Made by a program: the position numbers and the translations under genes
The notes under the pieces: generated by a model
What the model was told of the DNA's origin: nothing
Databases searched by the model: none
The model's input: the letters and a program-made list of their open reading frames with translations, nothing else
Part shown: piece by piece, positions 28,601 to 38,297 of the stretch
Position numbering within the stretch: position 1 is the stretch's first letter
Layout: every line of letters begins with the position of its first letter
Source of the DNA: an uncultured Clostridia bacterium
GTDB lineage: Bacteria > Bacillota > Clostridia > TANB77 > CAG-508
DNA: 64,000 nt
Assembly (NCBI GenBank): GCA_934168365.1
Contig: CAKPNJ010000004.1
Span: 1-64,000 of the forward strand
Direction: 5' to 3'

Positions 28601-30660
28601 GAATAGATAAAATTACAGAAGTATTGACAGAAAGAAAAGATGGTGACGAAAGTGCAGATGGTGACGAAAGTGCAGATAGACCTAGTAGTTATCCTAAATT
28701 AATAAAGACACAGATGTATGTGACTATAGATGGAACAACAGATAAAACATATTCTAATGAATGTAGCTTAAATATACAAGAAGGCAAAATTGCACTTGAG
28801 TTAATTAGTGATATATTTGAAAATCAAACATTACAAACTGGAGATATTATGGAATACACAATAAATGTAGAAAATATTTCTAGAAAAGGAGCTTTATCTA
28901 ATACAAAACTTACAGTAAACCTACCAACCGGTGTTAAATTTGAAAATGCACTTATCAAAGATAGTTTGTCAGCAGAAACAGGCACTACTCAAGGAATAAG
29001 CTATGATGAAACATTAAATATAGTAACTATAGACATAGGAACATTAGAGACTGAAAAAGTTATAATGTTAAATATAAAAATGGAAAATATAGATAATGGA
29101 TTTTCTATAATAGCAAAAGCAAAAGCTGATGGAGCAGAAGAATGCTATTCTAATATTACAGAATATGTAGCAGAAACAGTAAAACTAGAAGTATCACAAT
29201 TAACATCAACACCTAACTATGTAAAAGAAACACAAAACTTAACATATACATTAAAAATAGCAAACAAAGGCAATGGAGTAGTAACAAATATTAGAATTAA
29301 AGATATTTTACCAGAAGGATTAACAGCTGAAAAGGTTACTTATATATATCAAGGTACAGAAAAACAAATTTCATATTCTAATAATGAAATTATGATACCA
29401 ATAATAACAGGAGGACAAGAATTTGAGCTTAAATTAGTAACAAAAGCTAATTTATTACCAGACAAAAATGATAGAAAAGTAACAAATAAAATGTCAGTTA
29501 CAGCTAATGGATTTGAAGAGGTACAAACAAATACAGTAACAAACACTATTGAGTATTATGCAAAAGCACATGAAAATGATGGAGGAACTACAAATCCAGA
29601 TAACCCAAACAATCCAGATACACCATCAACAGAAAGATACAAAATAACAGGTACAGCATGGCTAGATAGCAACAAAAACGGAATGAGAGATTCACAAGAA
29701 GAATTACTAGCAAATGTAAAAGCAATATTAGTAAATAAATCTAATAATTCAATAGTAAAAGATATAGACACAAAACAAGAAAAATCTACAACAACTAATA
29801 GTGAGGGATATTATGAATTTACTAATATACCACAAGGACAATATTTTGTACTATTTGTATATGATGCGGGTAAATACAGTATTACAGAATACCAAAAACC
29901 AGGAGTTGATACATCTGTAAACTCAGACGCAATAGATATAGAAGTTATACTATATGGAGAAAAAACAGTAGCAGGAATAACAGATACAATAGTAGTATCA
30001 AACTCAAATATTAGAGATATTGACATTGGTTTATATGACCAAGAAAAATTTGACTTAAGACTAGATAAATATATAAGCAAAATTACAAGAACAACACCAA
30101 CATCAGGAACAGAAGTATTTGAATACAATAACGAAAAACTTACTAAAATAGAAGTTTTAAAGAAAAACTTAGGAAAAAGCAGTATAGTTGTAGAATACAA
30201 AATAGTGGTAAAAAATGAAGGAGCAGTAGCAGGATATGCTAAAAAAGTAGCAGATTATTTACCAAAAGGAGTAGTATTTAATACAGAGCTAAACAAAGAC
30301 TGGTATTTATCAGATAATGGCAATGTATATAATACAAGCCTAGAAAACACAATTATAAACCCAGGAGAATCAAAAGAACTTACACTAGTATTAGTAAAGC
30401 AAATAACAGAAGATAGTATAGGAATACTAAACAATACAGCAGAAATATATGAAGCATATAATGAACAAGGCTTAAAAGATATAGACTCAACACCAGCAAA
30501 CAATGTAGAAACAGAAGATGATATATCAAAAGCAGATATTGTTTTAGGAATAGTAACAGGTGCACAAATAGCAATGTATATAACATTACCTATAGTAATA
30601 ATAGCATTGTTAGGATTTGGAGTATTGGAAATTAAAAAAAGAGTTTTAAATAAAAGATAA
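25612..30660 (+). CDS. Giant surface protein with DUF11-like and SdrD_B-like domains (1682 aa)
   Basis: Signal peptide (about 1-35), long Asn/Thr-rich region of repeated Ig-like/DUF11-type modules ('VKNTGSLTAKNVKAVVTLPEYAKF', 'ITVENISRKG'-like), an SdrD_B-like domain at about 1342-1460 ('GTAWLDSNKNGMRDSQEE', 'TNSEGYYEFTNIPQGQY'), a further module from about 1480, and a C-terminal TM helix with KKRVLNKR tail. There is no LPXTG, so it is membrane-anchored. A short tandem duplication gives GDESADGDESAD at 28642-28677. Likely surface fibre or adhesin. It is followed after 28 bases by a protein of similar build. Confidence 0.82.
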   Translation: MNKLLKKVIAVLILTCMISANLSIIGGYGISYALSATELSNQNSKTQNSNVEFNSYFEGGVHSKTEQIENTTKLFVNIKVKNSGYLENPTISFADVNFKIAGQIKNENVQSIDANANKIVLSKLNNGTDITLEIPIKLLNQNEVTLDNFDKETTTNFTATYVDGNGKSNSISKQVINKLTWNETETVNAVLEANTTKQIPYHVGEKYGVIFQYSIESGVENSKLPIKTTNISVSAPQLNNLKPTTGNVIAMSTEATNGENSENSFGTQNYNYDATTGMLTINVANKQDKISWVKNVQDKYLVTFIFDTKEAYDYVVNNATEIKYSMKANSKVELYNSSNHTIEGDTEQNAKYTPATEGTVSIQKIGDMLDFEINTIQTISKGQIYANYESENKKETTYNVKYYTTICDKDLTDKIEFTQVPEGFSTQESTANITTVTETNLVYNKNVRINKNVFQKILGEEGTITISGTDGTEIAKIDKTTTLSNEEYIVDISNKNANQLVITTSKPVAEGRLVIETEKAIKAGYNDNQLQTVKMFKTLVTTLKADVNGKNVQTSKNIQLTEPKTVIDVTVNKKDLTTAVENKNVEIRAVLDTSTTNNALYKNPTLKIKLPEYIDKVNVNSYDIVMGNGLKIKSVKKAKEAGKTILNVELKESQTEYTLDAQYKGAIVILNTNLTTKTLTPTNKNKIVVEYTNNNELATNTQGTIERELNFVAPTGIVTANGISNYADGKGDLLSIADEGATGTIARNSSARTATIYGKIINNYPNFIKDIVILGKIPSKGNTNIDTNTALGSTFDTKIKQAVTLKNVDTANYTVYYSTVENANKDLTNTANGWTTTFSENAKTYMIVLQNQQLQTGETLEFSYNVEIPANISYNNNTYQMYKVSYTNASSVGELPESKTSSIICLTTGQGPELSVELKSTADVVREGQVIKMKATVKNTGSLTAKNVKAVVTLPEYAKFTDYVPANGFYPVAETEKTIDVGTLEPNQSKEICYYLRIDKITEVLTERKDGDESADGDESADRPSSYPKLIKTQMYVTIDGTTDKTYSNECSLNIQEGKIALELISDIFENQTLQTGDIMEYTINVENISRKGALSNTKLTVNLPTGVKFENALIKDSLSAETGTTQGISYDETLNIVTIDIGTLETEKVIMLNIKMENIDNGFSIIAKAKADGAEECYSNITEYVAETVKLEVSQLTSTPNYVKETQNLTYTLKIANKGNGVVTNIRIKDILPEGLTAEKVTYIYQGTEKQISYSNNEIMIPIITGGQEFELKLVTKANLLPDKNDRKVTNKMSVTANGFEEVQTNTVTNTIEYYAKAHENDGGTTNPDNPNNPDTPSTERYKITGTAWLDSNKNGMRDSQEELLANVKAILVNKSNNSIVKDIDTKQEKSTTTNSEGYYEFTNIPQGQYFVLFVYDAGKYSITEYQKPGVDTSVNSDAIDIEVILYGEKTVAGITDTIVVSNSNIRDIDIGLYDQEKFDLRLDKYISKITRTTPTSGTEVFEYNNEKLTKIEVLKKNLGKSSIVVEYKIVVKNEGAVAGYAKKVADYLPKGVVFNTELNKDWYLSDNGNVYNTSLENTIINPGESKELTLVLVKQITEDSIGILNNTAEIYEAYNEQGLKDIDSTPANNVETEDDISKADIVLGIVTGAQIAMYITLPIVIIALLGFGVLEIKKRVLNKR

Positions 30661-30688
30661 AATTTGAAAGAGAGGAGGAAGCTTTTAT

Positions 30689-33600
30689 ATGAAAAACATA
30701 ATTACAAAAACAATTGCTCTAATTTTAATTACTTTATCAGTAATAACCTACCTATCTAGTATTGTTTATGCAGAAGGAAAAGATTATTCACATTTGCATA
30801 TAGGTGGCTTTGAAGCAGTGGAACATAATGACTGGATGTTACCAATCAATATTTCAGAGTATTTATATTGTATAGAACCAGGAGCTTTTATAGATTATAC
30901 CAGTACTATATCATATGCGGATGCTGTGGCAGAAAAAGGAAAAGTGTATACTTCAGAGTGTTTATGTCCTGCTTTACCTAAAAAGGGAAAAGTAACATAC
31001 ACACAATATAGAGAAGCTGGAAGTGGAGAATTATCACCATCGATGGCATATATAGTAACAGATAGCCCAAGTGGATATAATAAAGACAAACAAAAAGGAA
31101 TTTATCATTTGAGAGATTTATATACAAAAGATGGGAAACGTGCAGACTTGAACCTAGTAGAAGGAAATGGAACATCATCACATGATGATGGAGAGCCAAC
31201 TAAATATGATACAGAAGCTGTAGATTATGGAAACTTTATGATAGATATTAAAGATAATAACGAAAAAATAGCACAATCAAACAATACACAAAAAAATAAA
31301 GTATACACAAAAATTGACTACAAAACCCAAAAATATACAGTAGGACCTTTTAATATTAGTTATGTAAATGGTACATATGGAGACCTTACCTTTGGTGGTA
31401 TTACAGGCGTAGATGTAATATGTTATAACAAAGACGGAAAAAAATTAAACAAAACTTTAAGCATAGAAAAATTTATTATAAATAACCAGGAGGTAACACC
31501 AGATTATTTTACACCAGATGAAGACAAAATAGATAGAACATCACAAGCATACCCAAAATCAGGAGAAAACTTTGAAATTGTATTTAAAGACCCAAACATT
31601 GGAGTGGCAGAAAATGATAAAGAAAATAGAACTACCAAAATATATGTAAAAATAAGATTCCAATATATGAAAGCAACTGGACAATATGTAAAATACAATG
31701 GAACAAAATATGAAGTAACATATAGTGAAGAACATAAAGAGCATAAACATTATGATACACATCATAGTCTTGACTCAGAAGGAAATCACTCTGGATGCTA
31801 TACTTCTATTAGATGGTGTCACAGTTGTAAAGCAACAGGAGGATTGAAAGAAAAACACCAACAAACTCTAGCTATGATGGATGGAGAAAGAGAGCTAATT
31901 GATGATGAAATAGTTATAGGAAATGAAAAAGACCTATTTACCACATCAATGGATTTAGCTGGATATGTATGGGAAGATGGTTTAGGTGGAAAAGAAGGTA
32001 AACCAGATGGACTTAATAATACAGACAAATTAGATAAAGCAATTCCAAACATAAGAGTTGTACTATATACAAGCAAAGGAAATGCAGTAGATGAAAAACT
32101 TACAGATGATGAAGGATATTACTTATTCACAGACATGGACCCTCTAAAAAAATACTATGTAGCATTTGAATATAACGGACAGTTATATATACCTACACAG
32201 TACACAAGAGATACCAAAACATATTATGATGAAGAATGGAAACATTCGTCAAAAGCTACAGAAATATCCAAAGAAAGAACAGCATTTGATAATAGGTTTG
32301 CAGAGATAGGGGCATACCCATATAACTATATGAGAGAAAATGGAAAATACAATAAAGCATATTCACATTATGAGTTAATGGGCTTTAAACTAAATGAAGA
32401 TGGAAATTACTATTATGACGAAAGTCAACATTATGCAGATGGCTTTTATGAAATAAAAGATGGAAACATAGTAGTATCAGATAAACTAAATAAAGCAAAA
32501 GTAACTAAGAAAACAGAAAATGCAGATGAGCAAAAACTAAACTTTGTAGATGATTGCAAAATATATGCATACACAAGAGCACAAGATGCAAAAAGCCATG
32601 ACTTATATCCAATTTATGACCAATTTATTGTAAATAAAAATTCAGATCAAACATACAAAACTGGAAAAGAAGCAAGAGCATTAAAAGTTGCTATCAACGA
32701 TGTTGTAGTAGCAGGAAAAACATATAAAGCACTATACACAGGTCAATTCTTTGTAGATTTAGGTCTTATAAGAAGAAATGAAGTAGACTTAGCATTAAGA
32801 AAGGATATTCTATATGCAGCAACCAAAATAAATGGATATGGATCAGAAAAAATAAATGGAAAAGTAGAAGTATACAAATATGACAAACGTGATCAAAACA
32901 ATAAGAATAATGATAATTATTGGGAAATTCAATATAGAATGAGAAATTATGCTAACTACTATGGTGGAATGTATGTAAATGGAATCTATGAATCTGATTA
33001 CCAATATAGAGGCGAACAAACAAATGGTGGAAGTAACTTAGAAGCATACATAACATATAAAATAACAATTAGAAATGCCTCTCAAAATACATTAGGTGAA
33101 ATAACAGAAGTAGTAGATTATTATGATAAAGACTATACATATGAGCCAAGTCTTTCTTGGGTAAAATATAAAACAAACTCTGCAGATACTTCTAATGATG
33201 AAATATCAGCAGTAAAAGAGCAAGATTATCATGATATGATACTTGAAAATAATTTATCAAAAATTCCAAATGCTAAACCAATAAGTAGCAGTACCCAAAG
33301 TAGCATATATGACGGAAGAGACAAACAAGGAGAACCAGAAGTAGCAAAAGAACAAAGAGACATAAATACTAAGATGAATGTTGTATATGTTAAAGGATTA
33401 GCAGGTAAAAAACTAGCTGTTGGAGAACAAGCATATATTTACTTAACATTTAAAGTAAATACAAATGGAGAGAATCCAATAACTTTAGATACTGAAGACA
33501 GTTTAAAAATGAATTATGCTGAAATAAATGGATATAAAACATATTATACAGATGGTACTGTTTTACCAAATGACATAAAGAAAACAAGCCAAGATCCAGC

Positions 33601-35494
33601 AGGAATAATTGATATGAACTCTACACCAGGAAACTTAAGACTAGCGGATATAACAGGAAACAAATATGAAAAGAACTTTGAAAATGATACAGACCGTGCA
33701 AAAGGTTTACAAATAAAAATAGATGAAAATGCTGAAAGAAAAATAAATGGTACGGTTTGGGAAGAACAAAGAACAAAGACAGTAGGAGAAGCAGTAATTG
33801 GTGATGGTGTGAAAGATAATGACGAAATAAAAATACAAGGAGTTACAGTACAGTTAGTTGAAAAACTAGACAACGGAGAAGAATTCTTATGGCAAACAAC
33901 TACAACTAATGATAAAGGAGAATATAACTTCTCGAAATTTGTACCAGGTAACTATGTTGTAAGATTTATGTATGGACATAATGATAGCACTGTATTAACA
34001 AAAAATAATGGTGGAGCAAATAATGTATCATATAATGGTCAAGATTTTAAATCGACAGTATATCAAAAAGATATGAATGGAAGTGAAATTTCTAAATATA
34101 CAGACACATATTATGACATAAAAGCATCTGACGCCTTTGATAAAAATGTATCTGACGCAAAAGACATCTGGGGAGACATAAAAGTTACTATCAATCAAAG
34201 CACAGGACCACTTACAAATTACAAAGATTCAACTCAACATATATATAATGAAAAAGATGCTAAACAAAATATAACATTACAAGGAAGAGAGTCTGTAATA
34301 AATTACTCTAACAAAAATCTTGAAAATCATCGTGCAGAAGTTTTAACATCACCATATGCAAAAACTGATCTTAGAAGTGAATTGATTAAAAATACACAAA
34401 TGATTGCACAAACTGGAGTTATAGTAATTGAAGGTGAATACAACAGACAATCAACAATTGGTGATAACAGTAGTAGTGATAAAGGTGATAACAACAAAGA
34501 TGAATATAAATTTAAAAATCATCTAAATGGAAATTACACTATCAATAATCTTGACTTTGGTTTAACAGAAAGACCAAAAGCTCAATTAGAACTAAATAAA
34601 CAAGTAACAAATGTAAAAATAACATTAGCAAATGGAAATGTGTTATTTGATGCAGATGATGCCGTAGCAAACTTAGCTTGGATAAAACATAAAGACTATA
34701 ATGTAATTGCTGGAATGAACAACGAAAAATATAATGAATTTTACGACAAGAGCAAATCAGACTCAAAATACAACCGTTATTCATATAAAACAGATATTAA
34801 CGATATAGTAACAAAGACAAGTTCAAACAACGGACTTATTCAAATAACAATGGACTCAGAGTTAATGCATGGTGCAAAAATACAAATAAGCTATAAGCTA
34901 AATGTAAAAAACATTGGTGAAACAGATTATACAGGACAAGACTTCTACTATAAAGCAACAGGAGAATCAGAAGCAACCAAAGTAACAACAGCAGCAAGTT
35001 TACTTGTAGATTATGTAGCAAATAACTTACAATACAGAACAGCTGATAACAACGGCTGGACAGCTACAAGCACAGAAGAACTTATTAGTGCAAACAATGT
35101 GGACAGTACATTAAAAGGTTCATTAGATAAATATAATACTAAAATTACAACACAAAAATTTGGTAAGGCATTAAAACCAGGAGAAGATATTTCAGGAGAC
35201 TTAATATTAACACAAACTATCACAGCTCAAAACACAGAAGATGATATGAACTATAAAAACGTAGCTGAAATATTACAAACTACAAACACTGTTGGAAGAA
35301 GAATGGCTTACTCAGTGGTAGGAAATCAAGATCCAACAGGAGATATAACAGAAATAGATAGTGCAAAAGCAGAAAACGTATTGATTTTACCACCATTTGG
35401 TAATACTTACCTATACTTTGGACTAGGAATTGTAGTAATAGCACTAATAGCAGGAGCAGTAATAATCATTAAGAAAAAAGTTCTTGTTAAATAA
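30689..35494 (+). CDS. Giant surface protein with two SdrD_B-like domains (1601 aa)
   Basis: Signal peptide ending ...SIVYA; SdrD_B-like domains at about 418-500 ('GYVWEDGLGGKEGKPDG', 'TDDEGYYLFTDM') and about 1017-1100 ('GTVWEEQRTK', 'TNDKGEYNFSKFVPGNYVVRF'); C-terminal 'LPPFGN' plus TM helix and basic tail, possibly a degenerate sorting signal or just a membrane anchor. A His/Cys-rich stretch at about 345-380 (several His, then C-x8-C-x2-C) could bind metal. Co-transcribed with 25612 (RBS AGAGGAGG). Probably a partner in the same surface structure. Confidence 0.82.
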   Translation: MKNIITKTIALILITLSVITYLSSIVYAEGKDYSHLHIGGFEAVEHNDWMLPINISEYLYCIEPGAFIDYTSTISYADAVAEKGKVYTSECLCPALPKKGKVTYTQYREAGSGELSPSMAYIVTDSPSGYNKDKQKGIYHLRDLYTKDGKRADLNLVEGNGTSSHDDGEPTKYDTEAVDYGNFMIDIKDNNEKIAQSNNTQKNKVYTKIDYKTQKYTVGPFNISYVNGTYGDLTFGGITGVDVICYNKDGKKLNKTLSIEKFIINNQEVTPDYFTPDEDKIDRTSQAYPKSGENFEIVFKDPNIGVAENDKENRTTKIYVKIRFQYMKATGQYVKYNGTKYEVTYSEEHKEHKHYDTHHSLDSEGNHSGCYTSIRWCHSCKATGGLKEKHQQTLAMMDGERELIDDEIVIGNEKDLFTTSMDLAGYVWEDGLGGKEGKPDGLNNTDKLDKAIPNIRVVLYTSKGNAVDEKLTDDEGYYLFTDMDPLKKYYVAFEYNGQLYIPTQYTRDTKTYYDEEWKHSSKATEISKERTAFDNRFAEIGAYPYNYMRENGKYNKAYSHYELMGFKLNEDGNYYYDESQHYADGFYEIKDGNIVVSDKLNKAKVTKKTENADEQKLNFVDDCKIYAYTRAQDAKSHDLYPIYDQFIVNKNSDQTYKTGKEARALKVAINDVVVAGKTYKALYTGQFFVDLGLIRRNEVDLALRKDILYAATKINGYGSEKINGKVEVYKYDKRDQNNKNNDNYWEIQYRMRNYANYYGGMYVNGIYESDYQYRGEQTNGGSNLEAYITYKITIRNASQNTLGEITEVVDYYDKDYTYEPSLSWVKYKTNSADTSNDEISAVKEQDYHDMILENNLSKIPNAKPISSSTQSSIYDGRDKQGEPEVAKEQRDINTKMNVVYVKGLAGKKLAVGEQAYIYLTFKVNTNGENPITLDTEDSLKMNYAEINGYKTYYTDGTVLPNDIKKTSQDPAGIIDMNSTPGNLRLADITGNKYEKNFENDTDRAKGLQIKIDENAERKINGTVWEEQRTKTVGEAVIGDGVKDNDEIKIQGVTVQLVEKLDNGEEFLWQTTTTNDKGEYNFSKFVPGNYVVRFMYGHNDSTVLTKNNGGANNVSYNGQDFKSTVYQKDMNGSEISKYTDTYYDIKASDAFDKNVSDAKDIWGDIKVTINQSTGPLTNYKDSTQHIYNEKDAKQNITLQGRESVINYSNKNLENHRAEVLTSPYAKTDLRSELIKNTQMIAQTGVIVIEGEYNRQSTIGDNSSSDKGDNNKDEYKFKNHLNGNYTINNLDFGLTERPKAQLELNKQVTNVKITLANGNVLFDADDAVANLAWIKHKDYNVIAGMNNEKYNEFYDKSKSDSKYNRYSYKTDINDIVTKTSSNNGLIQITMDSELMHGAKIQISYKLNVKNIGETDYTGQDFYYKATGESEATKVTTAASLLVDYVANNLQYRTADNNGWTATSTEELISANNVDSTLKGSLDKYNTKITTQKFGKALKPGEDISGDLILTQTITAQNTEDDMNYKNVAEILQTTNTVGRRMAYSVVGNQDPTGDITEIDSAKAENVLILPPFGNTYLYFGLGIVVIALIAGAVIIIKKKVLVK

Positions 35495-35499
35495 TTATT

Positions 35500-35541
35500 A
35501 GAAATCTTATAAGGGGAAACTTTTATAGGATTTCTTTTTTT
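35500..35541 (+). terminator. Terminator of the giant surface protein operon
   Basis: AGAAATCTTATAA / TTATAGGATTTCT stem with one mismatch, followed by seven T. Confidence 0.85.
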
Positions 35542-35666
35542 GGAAGAATAGACTAAATATATTGAAAAATGAGTAAAAATAATGTAAAATATAAAACATA
35601 AAAAAGAAAAAACAAATAAAAACACTAAAGATAGCAAAAAAGATAGAAAACTTTTTTCATTTGCAT

Positions 35667-35681
35667 ACCAAAAACGACAAA
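35667..35681 (+). promoter_or_regulatory. Spo0A-box-like motif upstream of spoIIE
   Basis: ACCAAAAACGACAAA; its complement contains TTTGTCGTT, close to the 0A box TTTGTCGAA. It sits just before or over a -35 position for TAAAAT (35701-35706), about 60 bases before the gene. The same 15 bases recur at 38190-38204. Confidence 0.45.
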
Positions 35682-35740
35682 CATTTTAAATAGCTTGTAC
35701 TAAAATATATGCAGATTAAAAAAGTAGGGGTGGTAAAAAA

Positions 35741-38188
35741 GTGTTTAATAATAAAAACAATGAAGAAACAGCTAAACAGATACTAGCAAATCTTTTTAGT
35801 ATACAAAATATTATTATTTATATAATATCATTTATGATTTCAATGGTAGGCTTTAGAAGCCAAAGCCTTATGCTTAGTATAAATCCGTTTGGAATAAGCT
35901 TTTTAGCTTCAATGCTAAGTAACCGTAAGCCCATTGGATTTATATACTTACTAACATTAGTAGGCACATTTATTTCATTTGGTACAAATAGTACACTAAT
36001 ATATTTTTTAACAACACTTGTGTTTTTTGTATTATTATTGATAAAAAGACCAAAAGAACAAGAAGACGTTAATGAACAAAAAAAATTAGGAGTACATCTA
36101 TTTATTGCAGTATTATTAGTACAAATAGTGCCAATGTTTTTTACTAATTTTTATGTTTATGATTTATTAACAAGCATAATGCTTGGAATAGCTAGTTATG
36201 TATTTTATAAAATCTTTACAAACTCAATATCAATGCTACAAGATATAGGCACACAAAAGGCCTTTTCAATTGAAGAAGTTATTGGTACAAGCCTTTTACT
36301 AGCAATTGCATTTTGTGCCTTTGGAGACTTAAGCGTATTTGGTTATAGCATACGCAATATCTTAAGCATATTACTAGTTCTAATATTAGGCTGGAAAAAT
36401 GGTATGCTAGTTGGAGCTACAAGCGGTATAACAATAGGAACTGTACTTGGCATAATTGCAGGTAATGAACCAGTTATGGTTGCATCTTATGCAATATCAG
36501 GGCTAATAGCAGGAGTGTTTTATAAACTCGGAAAAATAGGAGTTATAGTTGGCTTTATATTAGGAAATGTAATATTAACATATGTAGCAAATGGTAACAC
36601 AGTACCAGTAATATTGATACAAGAAATTTTAATAGCATCACTTGGCTTATTAGCAGTACCAAAAAGGTTTAAAATAGATATACAAGATTTAATAGGGAAA
36701 GACAAACTACTTCCAGAAACTACTATAAGAGCATTAACAGAAAACGAAGACACAGTATTTAAGCTAAACAGTATGTCACAAACAATAGCTGATTTAGCTA
36801 AAAGCTATGAAGAAGCAGCAAGTACTGTATTAGAAGAAAAAGATTTAAAAGAGCAAGAATTATCAAATGAGCAGATATTTAAAGAAGAACTAGATGTAAA
36901 TATATCAGAATTAGAAAACAACTTATTATATGAAGATATATCACAAAACAATTGTGGCATTGTAGATGAAATATTCAAGCATTTATTAAAAAATGACATA
37001 ATTACAGAAAAAGAATTAGCCAATATTTTTGAACAACATAACTTGTATATTGTAGGATTTAAACAAAGTGGCACTGTAGCAGAAAATGATGTATCAAAAA
37101 TGATTAAAGCAATAAATTCTGCATATAGAGTTAGTAGAGTTAATTTCATTTGGAAAATGAAGATGCAAGAAAACAAGAAAAATGTATCTTCTCAATTAGA
37201 AGGTGTATCAGAAGCAATATCACAAATGGCAGAAGATATAAAACAAGAAAAAGAAGAACCATTTGAAACTCAAAAACAAGAAATACTAAACTTATTAAAA
37301 CAAAAAGAAATAGAAATAGACAACATAAAAATAAAACAAAATATCTCAGGCAGATATTTTGTAGAGGTATTTACTCCAGTATGTGATGATATAGAAGGCA
37401 AAAAATGCAATATCAAAAAAATAGCTAAAATACTAGAAAAAGTATTACAAACTAAATTTGTAATACAAGCACAAAATTGTAGCTTAAGAGAACAATTAAA
37501 TACTTGCAAATTTACATATTATTCAGAAGATAAATATAAACTACAAGTAGGAATAGCTACATCAACTAAAGAAGGCTCGAAAGTATCTGGAGATAGCAAT
37601 ATAGCAACAAAACTAGAAGACGGGAAATACCTATTAGCAATTAGTGATGGAATGGGCTCAGGAGAAGAAGCTAACCAAAGTAGCAAAATTGCTATAAATA
37701 TGTTAGCAAGATTATTAAAAGCGGGTTTTGACAAAGAAACTTCTGTAAAACTAATAAACTCAAGTTTAATAGCAAATACTAAAGAAGACATGTATACAAC
37801 TTTAGACATACAAATATTAGACCTATTTGCAGGAAATATGGAATTTATAAAAAATGGAGCATGTCCAACATTTGTAAAAAGAAATAAAGAAGTACAATTA
37901 CTAAAATCACTTACACTTCCAGCAGGAATTATGGAAAAAAATGATTTAATAGTATATGATTATGACTTAGAAGATGGCGACATTATAGTAATGTGCACAG
38001 ACGGAATTATAGATGCAAATACAGAATATATAAACAAAGCATTATGGGTAAAATATTTGTTAGAAGATATAAACACAGATGACGCACAACAAATAGCAAA
38101 TATGGTATTAAACGAAGCAATTGACAACGAGTTTGGCATGAAAAAAGACGACATGACAGTAATAGTTGCCAAGGTAAATAAAAAATAG
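35741..38188 (+). CDS. spoIIE: Stage II sporulation protein E (serine phosphatase)
   Basis: 815 aa, near the B. subtilis length. About ten N-terminal TM helices (to about residue 310), a central regulatory region, and a C-terminal PP2C phosphatase (about 590-815) with metal-site motifs 'LAISDGMGSGEEA', 'NGACPTFVKR' and 'DIIVMCTDGIID'. SpoIIE sits at the polar septum and dephosphorylates SpoIIAA to activate sigma-F in the forespore. GTG start after AGGGGTGG. Good evidence that the organism sporulates. Confidence 0.95.
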   Translation: MFNNKNNEETAKQILANLFSIQNIIIYIISFMISMVGFRSQSLMLSINPFGISFLASMLSNRKPIGFIYLLTLVGTFISFGTNSTLIYFLTTLVFFVLLLIKRPKEQEDVNEQKKLGVHLFIAVLLVQIVPMFFTNFYVYDLLTSIMLGIASYVFYKIFTNSISMLQDIGTQKAFSIEEVIGTSLLLAIAFCAFGDLSVFGYSIRNILSILLVLILGWKNGMLVGATSGITIGTVLGIIAGNEPVMVASYAISGLIAGVFYKLGKIGVIVGFILGNVILTYVANGNTVPVILIQEILIASLGLLAVPKRFKIDIQDLIGKDKLLPETTIRALTENEDTVFKLNSMSQTIADLAKSYEEAASTVLEEKDLKEQELSNEQIFKEELDVNISELENNLLYEDISQNNCGIVDEIFKHLLKNDIITEKELANIFEQHNLYIVGFKQSGTVAENDVSKMIKAINSAYRVSRVNFIWKMKMQENKKNVSSQLEGVSEAISQMAEDIKQEKEEPFETQKQEILNLLKQKEIEIDNIKIKQNISGRYFVEVFTPVCDDIEGKKCNIKKIAKILEKVLQTKFVIQAQNCSLREQLNTCKFTYYSEDKYKLQVGIATSTKEGSKVSGDSNIATKLEDGKYLLAISDGMGSGEEANQSSKIAINMLARLLKAGFDKETSVKLINSSLIANTKEDMYTTLDIQILDLFAGNMEFIKNGACPTFVKRNKEVQLLKSLTLPAGIMEKNDLIVYDYDLEDGDIIVMCTDGIIDANTEYINKALWVKYLLEDINTDDAQQIANMVLNEAIDNEFGMKKDDMTVIVAKVNKK

Positions 38189-38189
38189 T

Positions 38190-38238
38190 ACCAAAAACGA
38201 CAAAAATCTTGTAATTATATATAAAAATGTGATATAGT
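38190..38238 (+). promoter_or_regulatory. Promoter with upstream Spo0A-box-like motif
   Basis: ACCAAAAACGACAAA at 38190-38204, four bases before -35 TTGTAA (38209-38214), 18-bp spacer with TGA, and -10 TATAGT (38233-38238). It drives the WG-repeat gene. Confidence 0.55.
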
Positions 38239-38297
38239 ATAGCTATAAAATTAGCCGTACTATATTTTTTGTATGGTTTTAAGGAGGAAAGTGAAAA

